Assembly: GCA_050260055.1 (NCBI GenBank)
Contig: JBLNBO010000046.1
Location: 13,580 to 77,579, forward strand
Direction of reading: 5' to 3'
Length of the DNA stretch: 64,000 nt
DNA from: JBLMYQ01 sp050260055
GTDB taxonomy: Bacteria > Bacillota > Clostridia > Acetivibrionales > UBA4821
Under the pieces are notes generated by a model. That model saw only the letters and a list, made by a program, of their open reading frames with translations, was not told the origin of the DNA and ran no database searches. Position numbers and translations under genes: made by a program. The first letter of the stretch is position 1. The number at the start of each line of letters is the position of its first letter. Positions 44,175-53,375 of the stretch are shown piece after piece.

Positions 44175-45190
44175 AACATTATGAACTAATTGTAAACAGT
44201 ATATCAAATGGTATAATCGCTGTAGACAAGAATCTAAAAACAATTCTAGTTAATCCTTTTGCATGTTCAATTCTGGATATTCCCTCCGAACAGCATATCT
44301 TGAATATTAAGATTCAAGATATAATAAATGATGAGGGAATCTGCAACCTTCTTGAAAAATCAATAATTGAAGATTGCAGTTTTTCTGAAGAAGTAACCTT
44401 AGATAACAACTCAAAAATTCTAAGCATAACAATAAATCCTATTAAATCCGATTCGAATATTATTGGCGCAGTCCTTTTTATTCAAGATATAACCAAAATG
44501 AGAAATTTAGAAAAAATAGGACAGGAATTTGTTTCAAATGTTTCGCATGAACTTAAAACCCCTCTAACCTCTATAAGAGGCTTTATTGAAACACTAAAAA
44601 ACGGTGCAATCAATGACCATGCAGTTGCATACAAATTCCTAGATATTATTGATATAGAAGCTGAAAGGCTTTTTTTCCTTATTAATGACATTCTTGCCCT
44701 TTCAGAAATCGAAACCATGAAACAAGATGCAGCAATCTCAAGCATTGCAATCGAAGAGATTATCAACGATTCTATCACTGTACTTCAATGCCAGGCAGAA
44801 AAGAAAAGCATTTCAATCTATTATGATATAGAACCAAACTTAAAATTAAAGGTTAGTAAACATAAATTGATGCAGCTTGTCTTGAACTTAATGGATAATT
44901 CGATAAAATACTCTCCAGATTACAGCTGGATAAAAATCAAAGCCCATAAAACAAAAAACTCTATTGTAATGTCATTCAAAGATTCAGGTATCGGCATACC
45001 AAAAGAACATCAGACACGAATCTTCGAAAGATTCTACCGTGTTGATAAAGGCCGTTCTAGAAGCCTTGGCGGAACAGGTTTGGGGCTGTCGATAGTCAAA
45101 CATATTGTTGATATCTATAATGGCAAAATTGCCCTTGACAGCGAGGTAGGAAAAGGCTCTGAATTCATTATTACCTTTCCTATCAAATAA
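44171..45190 (+). CDS. PAS-containing histidine kinase (PhoR-like)
   Basis: 339 aa from GTG 44171. No membrane segment is seen, unlike typical PhoR, so it probably senses a cytoplasmic signal through its PAS domain (residues 1-110). HisKA motif NVSHELKTPLTSIRGF and HATPase motifs DNSIKYS, DSGIGIPKE, GTGLGLSIV follow. Translationally coupled to the response regulator. Confidence 0.94.
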   Translation: MKHYELIVNSISNGIIAVDKNLKTILVNPFACSILDIPSEQHILNIKIQDIINDEGICNLLEKSIIEDCSFSEEVTLDNNSKILSITINPIKSDSNIIGAVLFIQDITKMRNLEKIGQEFVSNVSHELKTPLTSIRGFIETLKNGAINDHAVAYKFLDIIDIEAERLFFLINDILALSEIETMKQDAAISSIAIEEIINDSITVLQCQAEKKSISIYYDIEPNLKLKVSKHKLMQLVLNLMDNSIKYSPDYSWIKIKAHKTKNSIVMSFKDSGIGIPKEHQTRIFERFYRVDKGRSRSLGGTGLGLSIVKHIVDIYNGKIALDSEVGKGSEFIITFPIK

Positions 45191-45250
45191 TCATTGTTTA
45201 ACTGTAAGCTGATTACTATGAGCATGGCAGTATTAATTGGAGGTACAAGC

Positions 45251-46150
45251 TTGAAAATAAAAAATGCTTTGACAATATTCTTAATATTAACAATTATATT
45301 CTCTGCTGGTTGTGCCCGCAGAACTCAAAACCATCCGCAAAACTTGCAGAACAAGCTGTCAATTGCAACTTCATTTTATCCTATTTATATATTAACGCTT
45401 AACGTTACAAAAGATATTGAAGGTGTAACAGTAACAAATATCTCGAAGCCGCAGACAGGATGCCTGCATGATTATCAGTTGACTACTGATGATTTATCCA
45501 TATTGGAGGACTCTCAGATTTTCATTATAAATGGCGCTGGAATGGAATCTTTTATAGATAAGGTTATCTCACAAATCCCAAATATAAAAATAGTCAATTC
45601 TACCAAGGGTATTTCATTAATCAAAAATTCAGATGGAAAAACTGATAACCCCCATGCATGGCTGGATATAAACAATGCTATTAAGCAGGTCGAAAATATT
45701 GGCAATCAGTTGGCTGAAATTGATAAACCCAATGCTGATAAATATCGTCAAAATGTCAATAATTATATTAAGAAGCTTAAAAATTTAGAAAATGAAATTA
45801 AAAACCAGCTATATGGAGTTAAAAACCGTGATATAATTACATTTCACGAAGCATTCCCTTACTTTGCAAAAGAATTTGGACTAAACATAGCAGCAGTTAT
45901 CGAACGCGAACCAGGTTCTGAGCCAAGTGCTGGAGAATTAGCCGAAATAATAACAACAGTAAAAAATTTAAACATAGGGATAATTTTCGCTGAGCCGCAG
46001 TATTCTGCAAAATCAGCCCAAACTATAGCCCGGGAAACAGGCGCAAAGCTATATACGCTTGATCCGATTGTAACCGGGCCCAATGATGCTGATGCGTATA
46101 TAAGTATAATGAAAAGAAATTTAGAAGTCTTAAAATCAGCACTTAAATAG
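45251..46150 (+). CDS. Zn/Mn ABC transporter substrate-binding lipoprotein
   Basis: Start TTG 45251 with GGAGG seven bases before gives a good lipoprotein signal (KIKNALTIFLILTIIFSAGC); the longer frame to 45194 is not needed. Cluster A-I (ZnuA-like) binding protein with ligand regions HAWLDIN and TFHEAFPYFAKEFG and a C-terminal EPQYSAKSAQTIARETGAKLYTLDP. It lacks the long His-rich loop of many ZnuA proteins, so zinc versus manganese is open. Confidence 0.92.
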   Translation: MKIKNALTIFLILTIIFSAGCARRTQNHPQNLQNKLSIATSFYPIYILTLNVTKDIEGVTVTNISKPQTGCLHDYQLTTDDLSILEDSQIFIINGAGMESFIDKVISQIPNIKIVNSTKGISLIKNSDGKTDNPHAWLDINNAIKQVENIGNQLAEIDKPNADKYRQNVNNYIKKLKNLENEIKNQLYGVKNRDIITFHEAFPYFAKEFGLNIAAVIEREPGSEPSAGELAEIITTVKNLNIGIIFAEPQYSAKSAQTIARETGAKLYTLDPIVTGPNDADAYISIMKRNLEVLKSALK

Positions 46151-46160
46151 GAGCGAAAAA

Positions 46161-46952
46161 TTGAGTGAAGAATACACTGCTAATCCAAGAAATTCTTGTG
46201 GATTATGTTGTACAAAAATTGAAAACATAGGAATTACCAGAGGCGGAAAAGATATACTTAAAGAGGTAAACCTGCACATCCACTGTGGAGAAATGACTGC
46301 ATTGATTGGCCCTAATGGGGCAGGCAAAAGCACTCTGCTCAAGGCAATTCTTGGAGAGATTAAACATACTGGGTGCCTTCATTTCCTTGACCATAAAGGG
46401 AAACATACCGGACATCCTGTTATTGGTTATGTTCCTCAACATCTTTATTTCGATAGAAATTCTCCAGTGAGTGTCCTTGATTTCTTTTGTGCTGTAAAAT
46501 CAAAAATTCCAATATGGTTTATGGAAAGTAGTTCTTTAAAGGAAGAAATAAGAAAAAGTCTTGAAAGAGTTCATGCTGACCATTTATTGAATAAAAAATT
46601 AGGCTACCTTTCCGGTGGAGAACTTCAAAGGGTTCTTTTAGCACTTTCGATTGACCCGATTCCTGATATCCTTCTTTTGGACGAACCTGTATCCGGTATT
46701 GACCAAAAAGGCATGGAAGTATTCTATCAGACCGTCTCTGAATTAAGAGAGAATTTTGATATGTCAATAATCTTAGTTTCTCATGATTTTTCACTTGTAG
46801 CTGAATACTCTGACAGGGTTGCTCTGCTTGATAAGACAATTTTAAGCTGTGGTAAGCCATCCGAAGTATTTAGCAGTAAAGAATTCATCAATATTTTTGG
46901 AGAAGTATGGTCTCGTGGGTTATTTGACGGCAAGGGGGGGAATCATCAATAA
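46161..46952 (+). CDS. Zn/Mn ABC transporter ATP-binding protein
   Basis: 263 aa from TTG 46161 (GGAG upstream). Walker A GPNGAGKST, signature LSGGELQRVLLAL, Walker B LLLDEPVSGID, switch His in VSHDFS. ZnuC/MntB type. The first residues (NSCGLCCTK) carry an unusual Cys cluster, CGLCC. It overlaps the permease gene by one base. Confidence 0.93.
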   Translation: MSEEYTANPRNSCGLCCTKIENIGITRGGKDILKEVNLHIHCGEMTALIGPNGAGKSTLLKAILGEIKHTGCLHFLDHKGKHTGHPVIGYVPQHLYFDRNSPVSVLDFFCAVKSKIPIWFMESSSLKEEIRKSLERVHADHLLNKKLGYLSGGELQRVLLALSIDPIPDILLLDEPVSGIDQKGMEVFYQTVSELRENFDMSIILVSHDFSLVAEYSDRVALLDKTILSCGKPSEVFSSKEFINIFGEVWSRGLFDGKGGNHQ

Positions 46953-47791
46953 TGGAACTTTGGTACTCCTTAGTTGATTTTCTGCTTCCCTTTGATTGGA
47001 CAAACCATATGTTTATGAAAAATGCACTTCTGGCAGTAATACTTGTTTGTCCCTTGTTTGGGCTTTTAGGCACAATGATTGTTAATAATAAAATGGCTTT
47101 TTTCTCTGATGCAATTGGACATTCAGCACTTACAGGTATTGCAATCGGCGTACTTCTAGGCATGCAAAATCCTATTCTGTCTATGCTGGCTTTTTCAATA
47201 ATCCTGGCGCTTGGGATTTCTGCTGCAAGAAACATAAGCCTTAATTCTACTGATACAATCATAGGAACATTCTCATCAACCGCAGTTGCTCTTGGTATCG
47301 TAATACTTTCTAAGGGCGGGGGCTTTGCAAAATATTCTTCCTATTTGATTGGTGATTTGCTCAGTATTACACCAATGGATTTGGCATTATTGTTTTTCGT
47401 ATTTATTTTCATAATTATTACCTGGATTTTGATATTCAACAAGCTTTTTTTAGCTAGTATAAATAAATCTCTAGCTGTAAGCAAAAAGGTAAATACCGTT
47501 TTTGTAGAAACAGCATTTACCCTTATTGTTGCAGTAATAGTAACTATATCAATTCAATGGCTCGGTATATTAATAATTAACTCTATGCTGGTTCTTCCTT
47601 CAGCTTCAGCCAGAAATCTTTCATCAAATATTAAGCAGTATCATATTTTTTCAATTCTCATCTCTCTTATCTCCGGAATAGCAGGTTTAATATTATCCTA
47701 CTACTGGGGAACCGCAACCGGAGCGACTATTGTAATTGTTAGCGCAATCTTTTATTTGCTTTCACTTTTCATGGTAAGAACCAGAAATTGA
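46952..47791 (+). CDS. Zn/Mn ABC transporter permease
   Basis: 279 aa, about eight to nine helices, ZnuB/MntC family (ABC-3). Contains FFSDAIGHSALTGIAIGVLLG near residue 55 and GILIINSMLVLPSASARNLS near 210. Last gene of the RR-HK-SBP-ATPase-permease operon. Confidence 0.94.
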   Translation: MELWYSLVDFLLPFDWTNHMFMKNALLAVILVCPLFGLLGTMIVNNKMAFFSDAIGHSALTGIAIGVLLGMQNPILSMLAFSIILALGISAARNISLNSTDTIIGTFSSTAVALGIVILSKGGGFAKYSSYLIGDLLSITPMDLALLFFVFIFIIITWILIFNKLFLASINKSLAVSKKVNTVFVETAFTLIVAVIVTISIQWLGILIINSMLVLPSASARNLSSNIKQYHIFSILISLISGIAGLILSYYWGTATGATIVIVSAIFYLLSLFMVRTRN

Positions 47792-47792
47792 T

Positions 47793-47990
47793 TTATCTTT
47801 CTCGTGCTCTATTTGAGTTAATTCCAAGAAATGCATACATCGGGCAAGCACCTATAGAACCAGTTATTACGGGAAGCAGTCCAATCAATGCAAGATAGCT
47901 TATGGGCCTTTTAAGGATAAAATACAGACTAAATATTAGCATTCCTCCAATTACTCGTACAAACCTCTCAAATATTCCAATATTAATCAA
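47793..47990 (-). CDS. DUF2892 inner-membrane protein
   Basis: 65 aa. Contains the DUF2892 (YgaP membrane part) pattern ERFVRVIGGMLIF and PVITGSIGACPMYAFLGIN with the conserved Cys. Two hydrophobic segments. It often accompanies rhodanese domains, but none is here. It ends two bases from the convergent permease gene. Confidence 0.88.
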   Translation of the reverse strand: MINIGIFERFVRVIGGMLIFSLYFILKRPISYLALIGLLPVITGSIGACPMYAFLGINSNRARER

Positions 47991-48090
47991 CTTTTACCCT
48001 CCTTTATATTTAAACTAATACTATTATTATTTCTTTTTTCTATATATCTATTCCCATTATTTACAATTACTTCAGTCTAAACAAAAGAAA

Positions 48091-48111
48091 AAATCCGGGA
48101 ACCCCGGATTT
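48091..48111 (-). terminator. Terminator of ddl
   Basis: AAATCCGGG/CCCGGATTT stem with loop AAC and flanking A/T tracts, four bases after the ddl stop. Confidence 0.85.
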
Positions 48112-48115
48112 CATT

Positions 48116-49309
48116 TTATACTTTTGCCCCGCCTTTTTGTCCTTGCTTGGCTTTATTCAATATATCTGAATTGTAACAATATATGTTCCTATTCTTTTCC
48201 TCATTAACCTTGTAAGCTATATCAATCAGCTTATCAATCAACTCAGGATATTTAATACCCGAATGTTCCCATAAGTAGAATGAGAAAGAACCTGGAATTG
48301 TATTTATTTCATTTATATAAGGCTTCATACCTTTTTTCTCAATTATGAAATCAATCCTCGCAACTCCCCTACAGTCCATAGCCGTAAATGCTGAAATGGA
48401 AAGCTTTTTAATTTTCTCAGCAAGCTCATCCTTAATTGGGGCAGGAATCTTTCTTTGCATGCTTTCCATACCTGCTTCTGCCGAATCTTTTACTCCTCTT
48501 GTGTATTTATCTTCGAATGTTAAAAACTCCTCCCAATTAATCGGCTGTTCACAAACAGATGCCTCGATATCATTCCCATATCCCATTACGGCACAGTTTA
48601 TTTCAATTGGGCCTTCTACCCCCTGTTCAACAATAATCTTCCTATCATAGTAAACAGCTGTCTCAATAGCCCTTTCAAGTTCATCCCTATTTTTAGCTTT
48701 ACTGATTCCTATGCTTGAACCTAGATTTGCAGGTTTAACAAAAACAGGATATTCAAGTTCAGCTTCAATATTTTTAATGATTTTATCTTTATCTGCATCC
48801 CATTCAACTCTTAGGAAGGTTGAATATTTTAGTATTGGAAGGTCATTGCCTTTGAAAACCGACTTCATAACTGCTTTATCCATTCCCACCGCAGAACCTA
48901 CTACACCAGATCCGACATAAGGAATGTTTGCAAGTTCAAGAAGTCCCTGAATTGTTCCGTCTTCCCCATTCATCCCATGCATGGCAGGAATAACAACATC
49001 TACTCCTCTGAAGACACTATTTGAAAATATTCCGAATTTCTTTGGATATTGCATTACACCTTTTATTGATGGAACCGGAGGAACAAGTACTTTTTTAAAT
49101 AAGCGTTCTTTATATTCAAAATCTTTGTATACCTCTATATCTAAAAGATTCTTGCCAGTAAACCATTCGCCCTTATTTGAAATATAGATTGGAATGATAT
49201 TGTATTTTTCTTTGTTAATATTCTCGATAAGCTGAAGTCCAGTAACAATTGATACTTCATGCTCAACAGAACATCCTCCGAATATTACTGCAACGTTTTG
49301 CTTGCTCAT
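48116..49309 (-). CDS. ddl: D-alanine-D-alanine ligase
   Basis: 397 aa, longer than the usual 310-370. N-terminal VAVIFGGCSVEHEVSIVTG; ATP-grasp core with VKPANLGSSIGISKA; C-terminal CRGVARIDFII and EINTIPGSFSFYLWEHSG. It makes the D-Ala-D-Ala end of the peptidoglycan precursor that MurF then adds. The C-terminal tail after residue 375 (CYNSDILNKAKQGQKGGAKV) is extra. It is downstream of murF but separated from it by the DUF559 element. Confidence 0.96.
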   Translation of the reverse strand: MSKQNVAVIFGGCSVEHEVSIVTGLQLIENINKEKYNIIPIYISNKGEWFTGKNLLDIEVYKDFEYKERLFKKVLVPPVPSIKGVMQYPKKFGIFSNSVFRGVDVVIPAMHGMNGEDGTIQGLLELANIPYVGSGVVGSAVGMDKAVMKSVFKGNDLPILKYSTFLRVEWDADKDKIIKNIEAELEYPVFVKPANLGSSIGISKAKNRDELERAIETAVYYDRKIIVEQGVEGPIEINCAVMGYGNDIEASVCEQPINWEEFLTFEDKYTRGVKDSAEAGMESMQRKIPAPIKDELAEKIKKLSISAFTAMDCRGVARIDFIIEKKGMKPYINEINTIPGSFSFYLWEHSGIKYPELIDKLIDIAYKVNEEKNRNIYCYNSDILNKAKQGQKGGAKV

Positions 49310-49323
49310 GGCTTTCCCCCCAT

Positions 49324-49830
49324 TAACTCACCCCCTAGCCCCCTCTCTTAAGATAGAGGGGGAATTGGCAAGTTTTTATAGTAGATTTTTTAAAATATTT
49401 TTTATTCTTTCAATATCATATAATTCTTCATTCTTAAATCTTACTACTTTTATATTTAATTGATTGATAATATAGGTTCTTAAATCATCATAATCTTTTT
49501 GTTCTTCATGAACTCCACCATCTATTTCAACTACTAATTTTTTCTCATGACAGAAAAAATCAGCAATAAAAAATCTACTTTGTCCTTGATATGTAAAGCA
49601 TAATGCAAATTGTCTAACAAACTTTATACCTAACTTTCTGTTCCTTACAACATCCCAAAATATCTTTTCGCTTTCAGTTTGTTTTTTCCTTAAGTTTCTA
49701 GTTATCTCTATCATCTTTCTTCCTCATATGAACTTCTTTCCCTCTATTTTAAGAGAGAAAATTAAGGACTTCGTAGATTTTACTATTTTTCCCTCTATCT
49801 CGAGAGAGGGAAGATAGAAGGGTGAGTTAT
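49324..49830. mobile_element. Candidate ~507-bp DUF559 mobile element with inverted ends
   Basis: Ends are TAACTCACCC (49324-49333) and GGGTGAGTTA (49821-49830), perfect 10-bp inverted repeats. Next to them lie hairpins of the CCCTCT/AGAGGG type: CCCCCTCTC...GAGGGGG on the left and two consecutive ones at 49739-49765 and 49790-49814 on the right. The only gene inside is DUF559. The element separates murF from ddl and its right end supplies the murF stop codon. No target-site duplication is evident. No transposase is present, so movement would need help or a homing-like process; the transfer idea is inference. Confidence 0.6.
49376..49714 (-). CDS. DUF559 endonuclease-like protein
   Basis: 112 aa, DUF559 family, with the PD-(D/E)XK-like fold of very-short-patch-repair nucleases. 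Visible features: RKKQTESEKIFWDVVRNRKL at the start, FRRQ-like KFVRQFALCF, core FIADFFCHEKKLVVEIDGGVH with the D...ExD pattern, and VVRFKNEEL. Such genes occur as scattered single-gene insertions in many genomes. Here it lies within inverted repeats inside a cell-wall operon. Activity has not been shown for this family member. Confidence 0.9.
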   Translation of the reverse strand: MIEITRNLRKKQTESEKIFWDVVRNRKLGIKFVRQFALCFTYQGQSRFFIADFFCHEKKLVVEIDGGVHEEQKDYDDLRTYIINQLNIKVVRFKNEELYDIERIKNILKNLL

Positions 49831-51440
49831 TCATCGTAGTTATCAGGCAAATCATTTTCAAAGAGAATTACATCTCCTGCTTTAATTACAGCAGCAAGTT
49901 TCGAAGACGCCTCATCAAGACTTGCAGCAACTATTATATTCTCCATTGGAAAGCCTTTATCCTTCAAACCTTCCTGAATTGCTTCGGTTCTTTTTTTGCC
50001 AACCAGTATTGCAATATCTGCAGATTCGGCTATACCCCTGCCAAAATCCTTATTCAGCTCATATTCCTCTTCCCCCAGTTCTACCATTCCCGGGGTAATA
50101 ATTATCTTTCTTCCATGAAACTGTGTAAGGACTTCTAGTGCCATTCTTGCGCCAATAGGATTAGAATTGAATGCATCATCAATTACTATTGTACCATTTT
50201 GGGTAGGCAAAATTTGCAACCTGTGTGGAACAGGTTGAATCTTGGCAATACCTGCAGAAATCTGCTCAAATGTAAGACCAAGATGCTTGGCAATTGCTGC
50301 ACAACCTAAAATATTAAGTACGTTATGCTTGCCAAGAAGTCTGGTTTTACACTTTACACTCTCACCATCTTTATCTATTAAATCGAAATTGCTCCCTGTA
50401 TCCGAAAGTTCAATGTTTTTTACATATATATCTACTTCATCGAGGTGTTTTTCTAATCCATATAAAATCTTTTCAGTATTTGCTTTCTTGTAGAGATCAT
50501 AGCATACTTCATTATCTGATGGGAAAAATCCTATTCCTCCCTGTTCAAGCCCTTCAATTAGCTCATATTTGGTTTTTGCAATATTTTCAATAGTTTTGAA
50601 GGTTTCAAGGTGTTGTTTCCCTATTGAACTTATTATTCCGTATTTAGGTCTGACTATATCGCAAAGTTCTTTTATATCTCCTATGTTTCTTGCCCCCATT
50701 TCGGAAATAAAAACTTGATGAGTATTGTCTAACATTTCGCGTATTACCTTTGTTGTCCCCATTGTTGTATTATAGCTTTCCGGAGTTGATAACACCTTGT
50801 ATTTCTCACCTAAAATCGTGGCTAGTATAAATTTTGTACTTGTTTTTCCATAGCTTCCGGTTATCCCGATTTTGATAAGATTGTCCATTCCAGCAATCTT
50901 TTCCCGGGCAGATTCTATATAAGTTCCCTGCCTGTATTTCTCAAAAGGCAAAACGATAGTGTTTGCAAGAAGAGTATTAATCGGGCATAAAACAAGTGTA
51001 GCTGAAAACCAAACCAATAATAAATCAGCCTGCATTCCGGAGAGGAATAAGAATACTGCATAAGATTCGGCAATAATTACAAATGCACTTACTACAGCAA
51101 GCCTAATCATTCTATGTGTAAATGCCAATGGCTTCTTAACCTTCTTCTTTTTATATGAAGTTATAAACGGCAGTACCGAAATTGAAAGAACTGCTATAAG
51201 AATAGTAGACAAAAAAGGCATTGAAATATCTATTGCTCTGCCGATTACCAAAACAGCCATAACAAAAGAAAAAGTAAGCAAAGGCTGAGCAAAAGCAGAA
51301 TAAAGATTCTTTCCAAGCCAATCTGAATACTGCTTATTTTTATATCCTTCAAGTTGAATGATATGAAGCTGTCTTTTAGCATAAAATGCATAGACTGAAA
51401 ATCCTAACAAATTTGAGAATATTATTAATAATTCTTCCAT
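49827..51440 (-). CDS. murF: MurF-type Mur ligase with N-terminal membrane region
   Basis: 537 aa. Residues 1-175 contain about five hydrophobic segments, unusual for MurF; residues 185-537 are the Mur ligase: P-loop GITGSYGKTSTKFIL, EMGARNIGDI, DDAFNSNPIGARMAL and LVGKKR. It adds D-Ala-D-Ala (or a related unit) to the UDP-MurNAc tripeptide, or a similar ligation. The stop codon TAA is the first three bases of the inverted repeat, and its ribosome binding site (AGGGGTGAG, directly before ATG) is formed by another repeat copy at 51440-51480. Confidence 0.88.
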   Translation of the reverse strand: MEELLIIFSNLLGFSVYAFYAKRQLHIIQLEGYKNKQYSDWLGKNLYSAFAQPLLTFSFVMAVLVIGRAIDISMPFLSTILIAVLSISVLPFITSYKKKKVKKPLAFTHRMIRLAVVSAFVIIAESYAVFLFLSGMQADLLLVWFSATLVLCPINTLLANTIVLPFEKYRQGTYIESAREKIAGMDNLIKIGITGSYGKTSTKFILATILGEKYKVLSTPESYNTTMGTTKVIREMLDNTHQVFISEMGARNIGDIKELCDIVRPKYGIISSIGKQHLETFKTIENIAKTKYELIEGLEQGGIGFFPSDNEVCYDLYKKANTEKILYGLEKHLDEVDIYVKNIELSDTGSNFDLIDKDGESVKCKTRLLGKHNVLNILGCAAIAKHLGLTFEQISAGIAKIQPVPHRLQILPTQNGTIVIDDAFNSNPIGARMALEVLTQFHGRKIIITPGMVELGEEEYELNKDFGRGIAESADIAILVGKKRTEAIQEGLKDKGFPMENIIVAASLDEASSKLAAVIKAGDVILFENDLPDNYDE

Positions 51441-51480
51441 AACTCACCCCTTAAGCCCCTCTCTTAAAATAGAGGAGTAA
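51440..51480. repeat. TAACTCACCC hairpin repeat, copy D (hydrolase-murF junction)
   Basis: Begins TAACTCACCCC, then CCCCTCTC/AGAGGAG hairpin, same orientation as the left end of the DUF559 element. It fills nearly all of the 40-bp gap between two genes and provides the murF Shine-Dalgarno sequence; the A of the murF ATG is its last base. Confidence 0.75.
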
Positions 51481-52245
51481 TTATGCTCCGAAGAAGCTGT
51501 CAATAATTTTATTAAACTCCCCGCTTTTATCCAAGTAAGAAAAATGTCCTGCATTCTTTAAAATTACAAGGCCTGAATCATTTATTTCTCTCTCCATGAT
51601 TTTACCCATATAAATCGGTGTATCTGTATCATTTTCACCCCAAATTATAAGGGTTGGGGATTTTATATTCTTTAAAAATATCTTTAAATCTTGATTCACT
51701 ATCTTAATAAACGAACCCCGCATATTTTCGCTAAGCTCTTTATAATCTGCTGAACCATACTTGCTTCTTGCTTTATTTAGAATATTTTCATAGGCTTGCT
51801 TATTCCGTACAAATAATTTTATAAGGGTTTTTACAAATTTATATGAATACACCTTAATATAATATTTCAATCTTCTTTTAGGCTTTATACCGCCACTGTC
51901 GACAAGAACAATCTTGTCTATCATTTCAGGGTGTTCTGAAGCAAGAATTATTGTAGCCCTTCCGCCAAAAGAATGGGCAATAATGCTTGTCTTTTCAATC
52001 TTTAAGGCTTGTAGAAATTTTATAAGGCAATCAGTATATTCCGGCACTCCCCAAGGTGAATCCGGAATTGAACTTTTACCATGCCCGGGGAAATCAAGTG
52101 AAATTACCCTGAAACGGCTTTTAAGGTGATTGATAACCGGCCTCATGCTGTTAATACAGCCGCCCCAACCGTGAAGAATCAGCATGTTTTCGCCTTCGCC
52201 TTCAATTTCATAATTAATTTTTACGTTTTCTATTTCAATAATCAT
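51481..52245 (-). CDS. Alpha/beta hydrolase
   Basis: 254 aa. Oxyanion-hole region LHGWGGCINS, nucleophile elbow IAHSFGGRA (Ser near residue 95), Asp in WGENDTDTP, His in AGHFSYL. Substrate unknown. Its place before murF and ddl is suggestive of a cell-wall link, but not evidence of one. Confidence 0.9.
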   Translation of the reverse strand: MIIEIENVKINYEIEGEGENMLILHGWGGCINSMRPVINHLKSRFRVISLDFPGHGKSSIPDSPWGVPEYTDCLIKFLQALKIEKTSIIAHSFGGRATIILASEHPEMIDKIVLVDSGGIKPKRRLKYYIKVYSYKFVKTLIKLFVRNKQAYENILNKARSKYGSADYKELSENMRGSFIKIVNQDLKIFLKNIKSPTLIIWGENDTDTPIYMGKIMEREINDSGLVILKNAGHFSYLDKSGEFNKIIDSFFGA

Positions 52246-52310
52246 CGTAAACCTTTTCTCTCGTCAAATTAAATGCTAGTAATATTTTAATTCAATTTCA
52301 TTTAGGTGTA

Positions 52311-52361
52311 AACAAATAATACTAAAGGCATCCATATCGGATGCCTTTAGTATTATTTGTT
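52311..52361. terminator. Long perfect terminator stem
   Basis: A 23-bp perfect inverted repeat with loop ATATC (core AAAGGCATCC/GGATGCCTTT) downstream of the 264-aa gene and upstream of the hydrolase. A/T tracts on both arms. Confidence 0.88.
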
Positions 52362-52376
52362 CTTTCCTTTTTTGCT

Positions 52377-53171
52377 TTAAACAGTAAGTTGAACTATTCC
52401 TATATCCAAAGCCTGCTTCAAAAGTTCTTGCGGCGTAAGCATCAACAAAAATAATGCCTCATTCTTATCATTGCTGATGCTGCCTCCCTTTGCTTCAATA
52501 AATTTTGCTAATACCTGTTTGTAAGCAGATGCAAATGGGCTTGGATTATCTTTCAAAACTTTCTTCAAAATGTCCATGGTTAGCTCATCCTTGAGCTTTT
52601 CGACATCAACTACAGCCCTGGCCAGCTCCATCCGCTCTTTTTTACACTCAACATCATATTTCTTCGCCCACTCCTCACGGGCACCTGTTTCTGGGGGAAC
52701 ATAAGAATCCCAGAATTCTTTTTCTGCCTGAGCGCGAAGCTCCTTTTCCTCTGCGTCTTCTTCAATCCACTCACGTTCTTCATTCTTTACTGTTAGCTCT
52801 ATTAATTTATACTCATCTTCTGAAAGAACTGTCTTCCTGAATTTCGCCGCATAGGTTTGTCCATTTCCAATATGATGCTCAAAAATCATAGTAGTGCCGT
52901 CGGATGAAATATAAACCGCATCACCTTCAATAAAACCTTCTTGATGAAAAACAGCAATATTAATTAATATTTTTATTTTGTTTTTCTCATAATATTGATC
53001 TGATAATCCATAAACCACTTCTGCTTTTAAGTATTTTCGCGAACCCCGCCAATCATCGGTTGAGGGATTACGACCCTTATGAATTTCAAATGGGCTGTCA
53101 ACAATCTTTTTCAACTGTTCAACAATCTGTCTACAATCGTCCTTTGTAATAACCGTTTTATTAAACTCCAT
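52377..53171 (-). CDS. Hypothetical protein, 264 aa
   Basis: I do not recognise the family. Residues 1-130 look alpha/beta with repeated acidic and aromatic residues (YGLSDQYYEKNKIKILINIAVFHQEG). Residues 130-200 are a charged helical stretch (EEREWIEEDAEEKELRAQAEKEFW), and the end is helical (LLMLTPQELLKQALDIGI). No signal, membrane segment or catalytic motif. AGGAGG precedes ATG; monocistronic. Confidence 0.75.
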   Translation of the reverse strand: MEFNKTVITKDDCRQIVEQLKKIVDSPFEIHKGRNPSTDDWRGSRKYLKAEVVYGLSDQYYEKNKIKILINIAVFHQEGFIEGDAVYISSDGTTMIFEHHIGNGQTYAAKFRKTVLSEDEYKLIELTVKNEEREWIEEDAEEKELRAQAEKEFWDSYVPPETGAREEWAKKYDVECKKERMELARAVVDVEKLKDELTMDILKKVLKDNPSPFASAYKQVLAKFIEAKGGSISNDKNEALFLLMLTPQELLKQALDIGIVQLTV

Positions 53172-53375
53172 TTTTTAACCTCCTTTTTATAAACGTCTTT
53201 CAAGCATTTGATTGAATAAGCAATAACCCAGGCAAGCAATTCTTGCCTTTTTACATCCTGCTGACACTTATAAACTAGTTGTTACCCCCGGCAGCACTAT
53301 TAGATTTAAGATAATATAATTTAACTGATTTTACCATGATACATATTTTGAATCAAGTAAATAATCTTTATAAAC

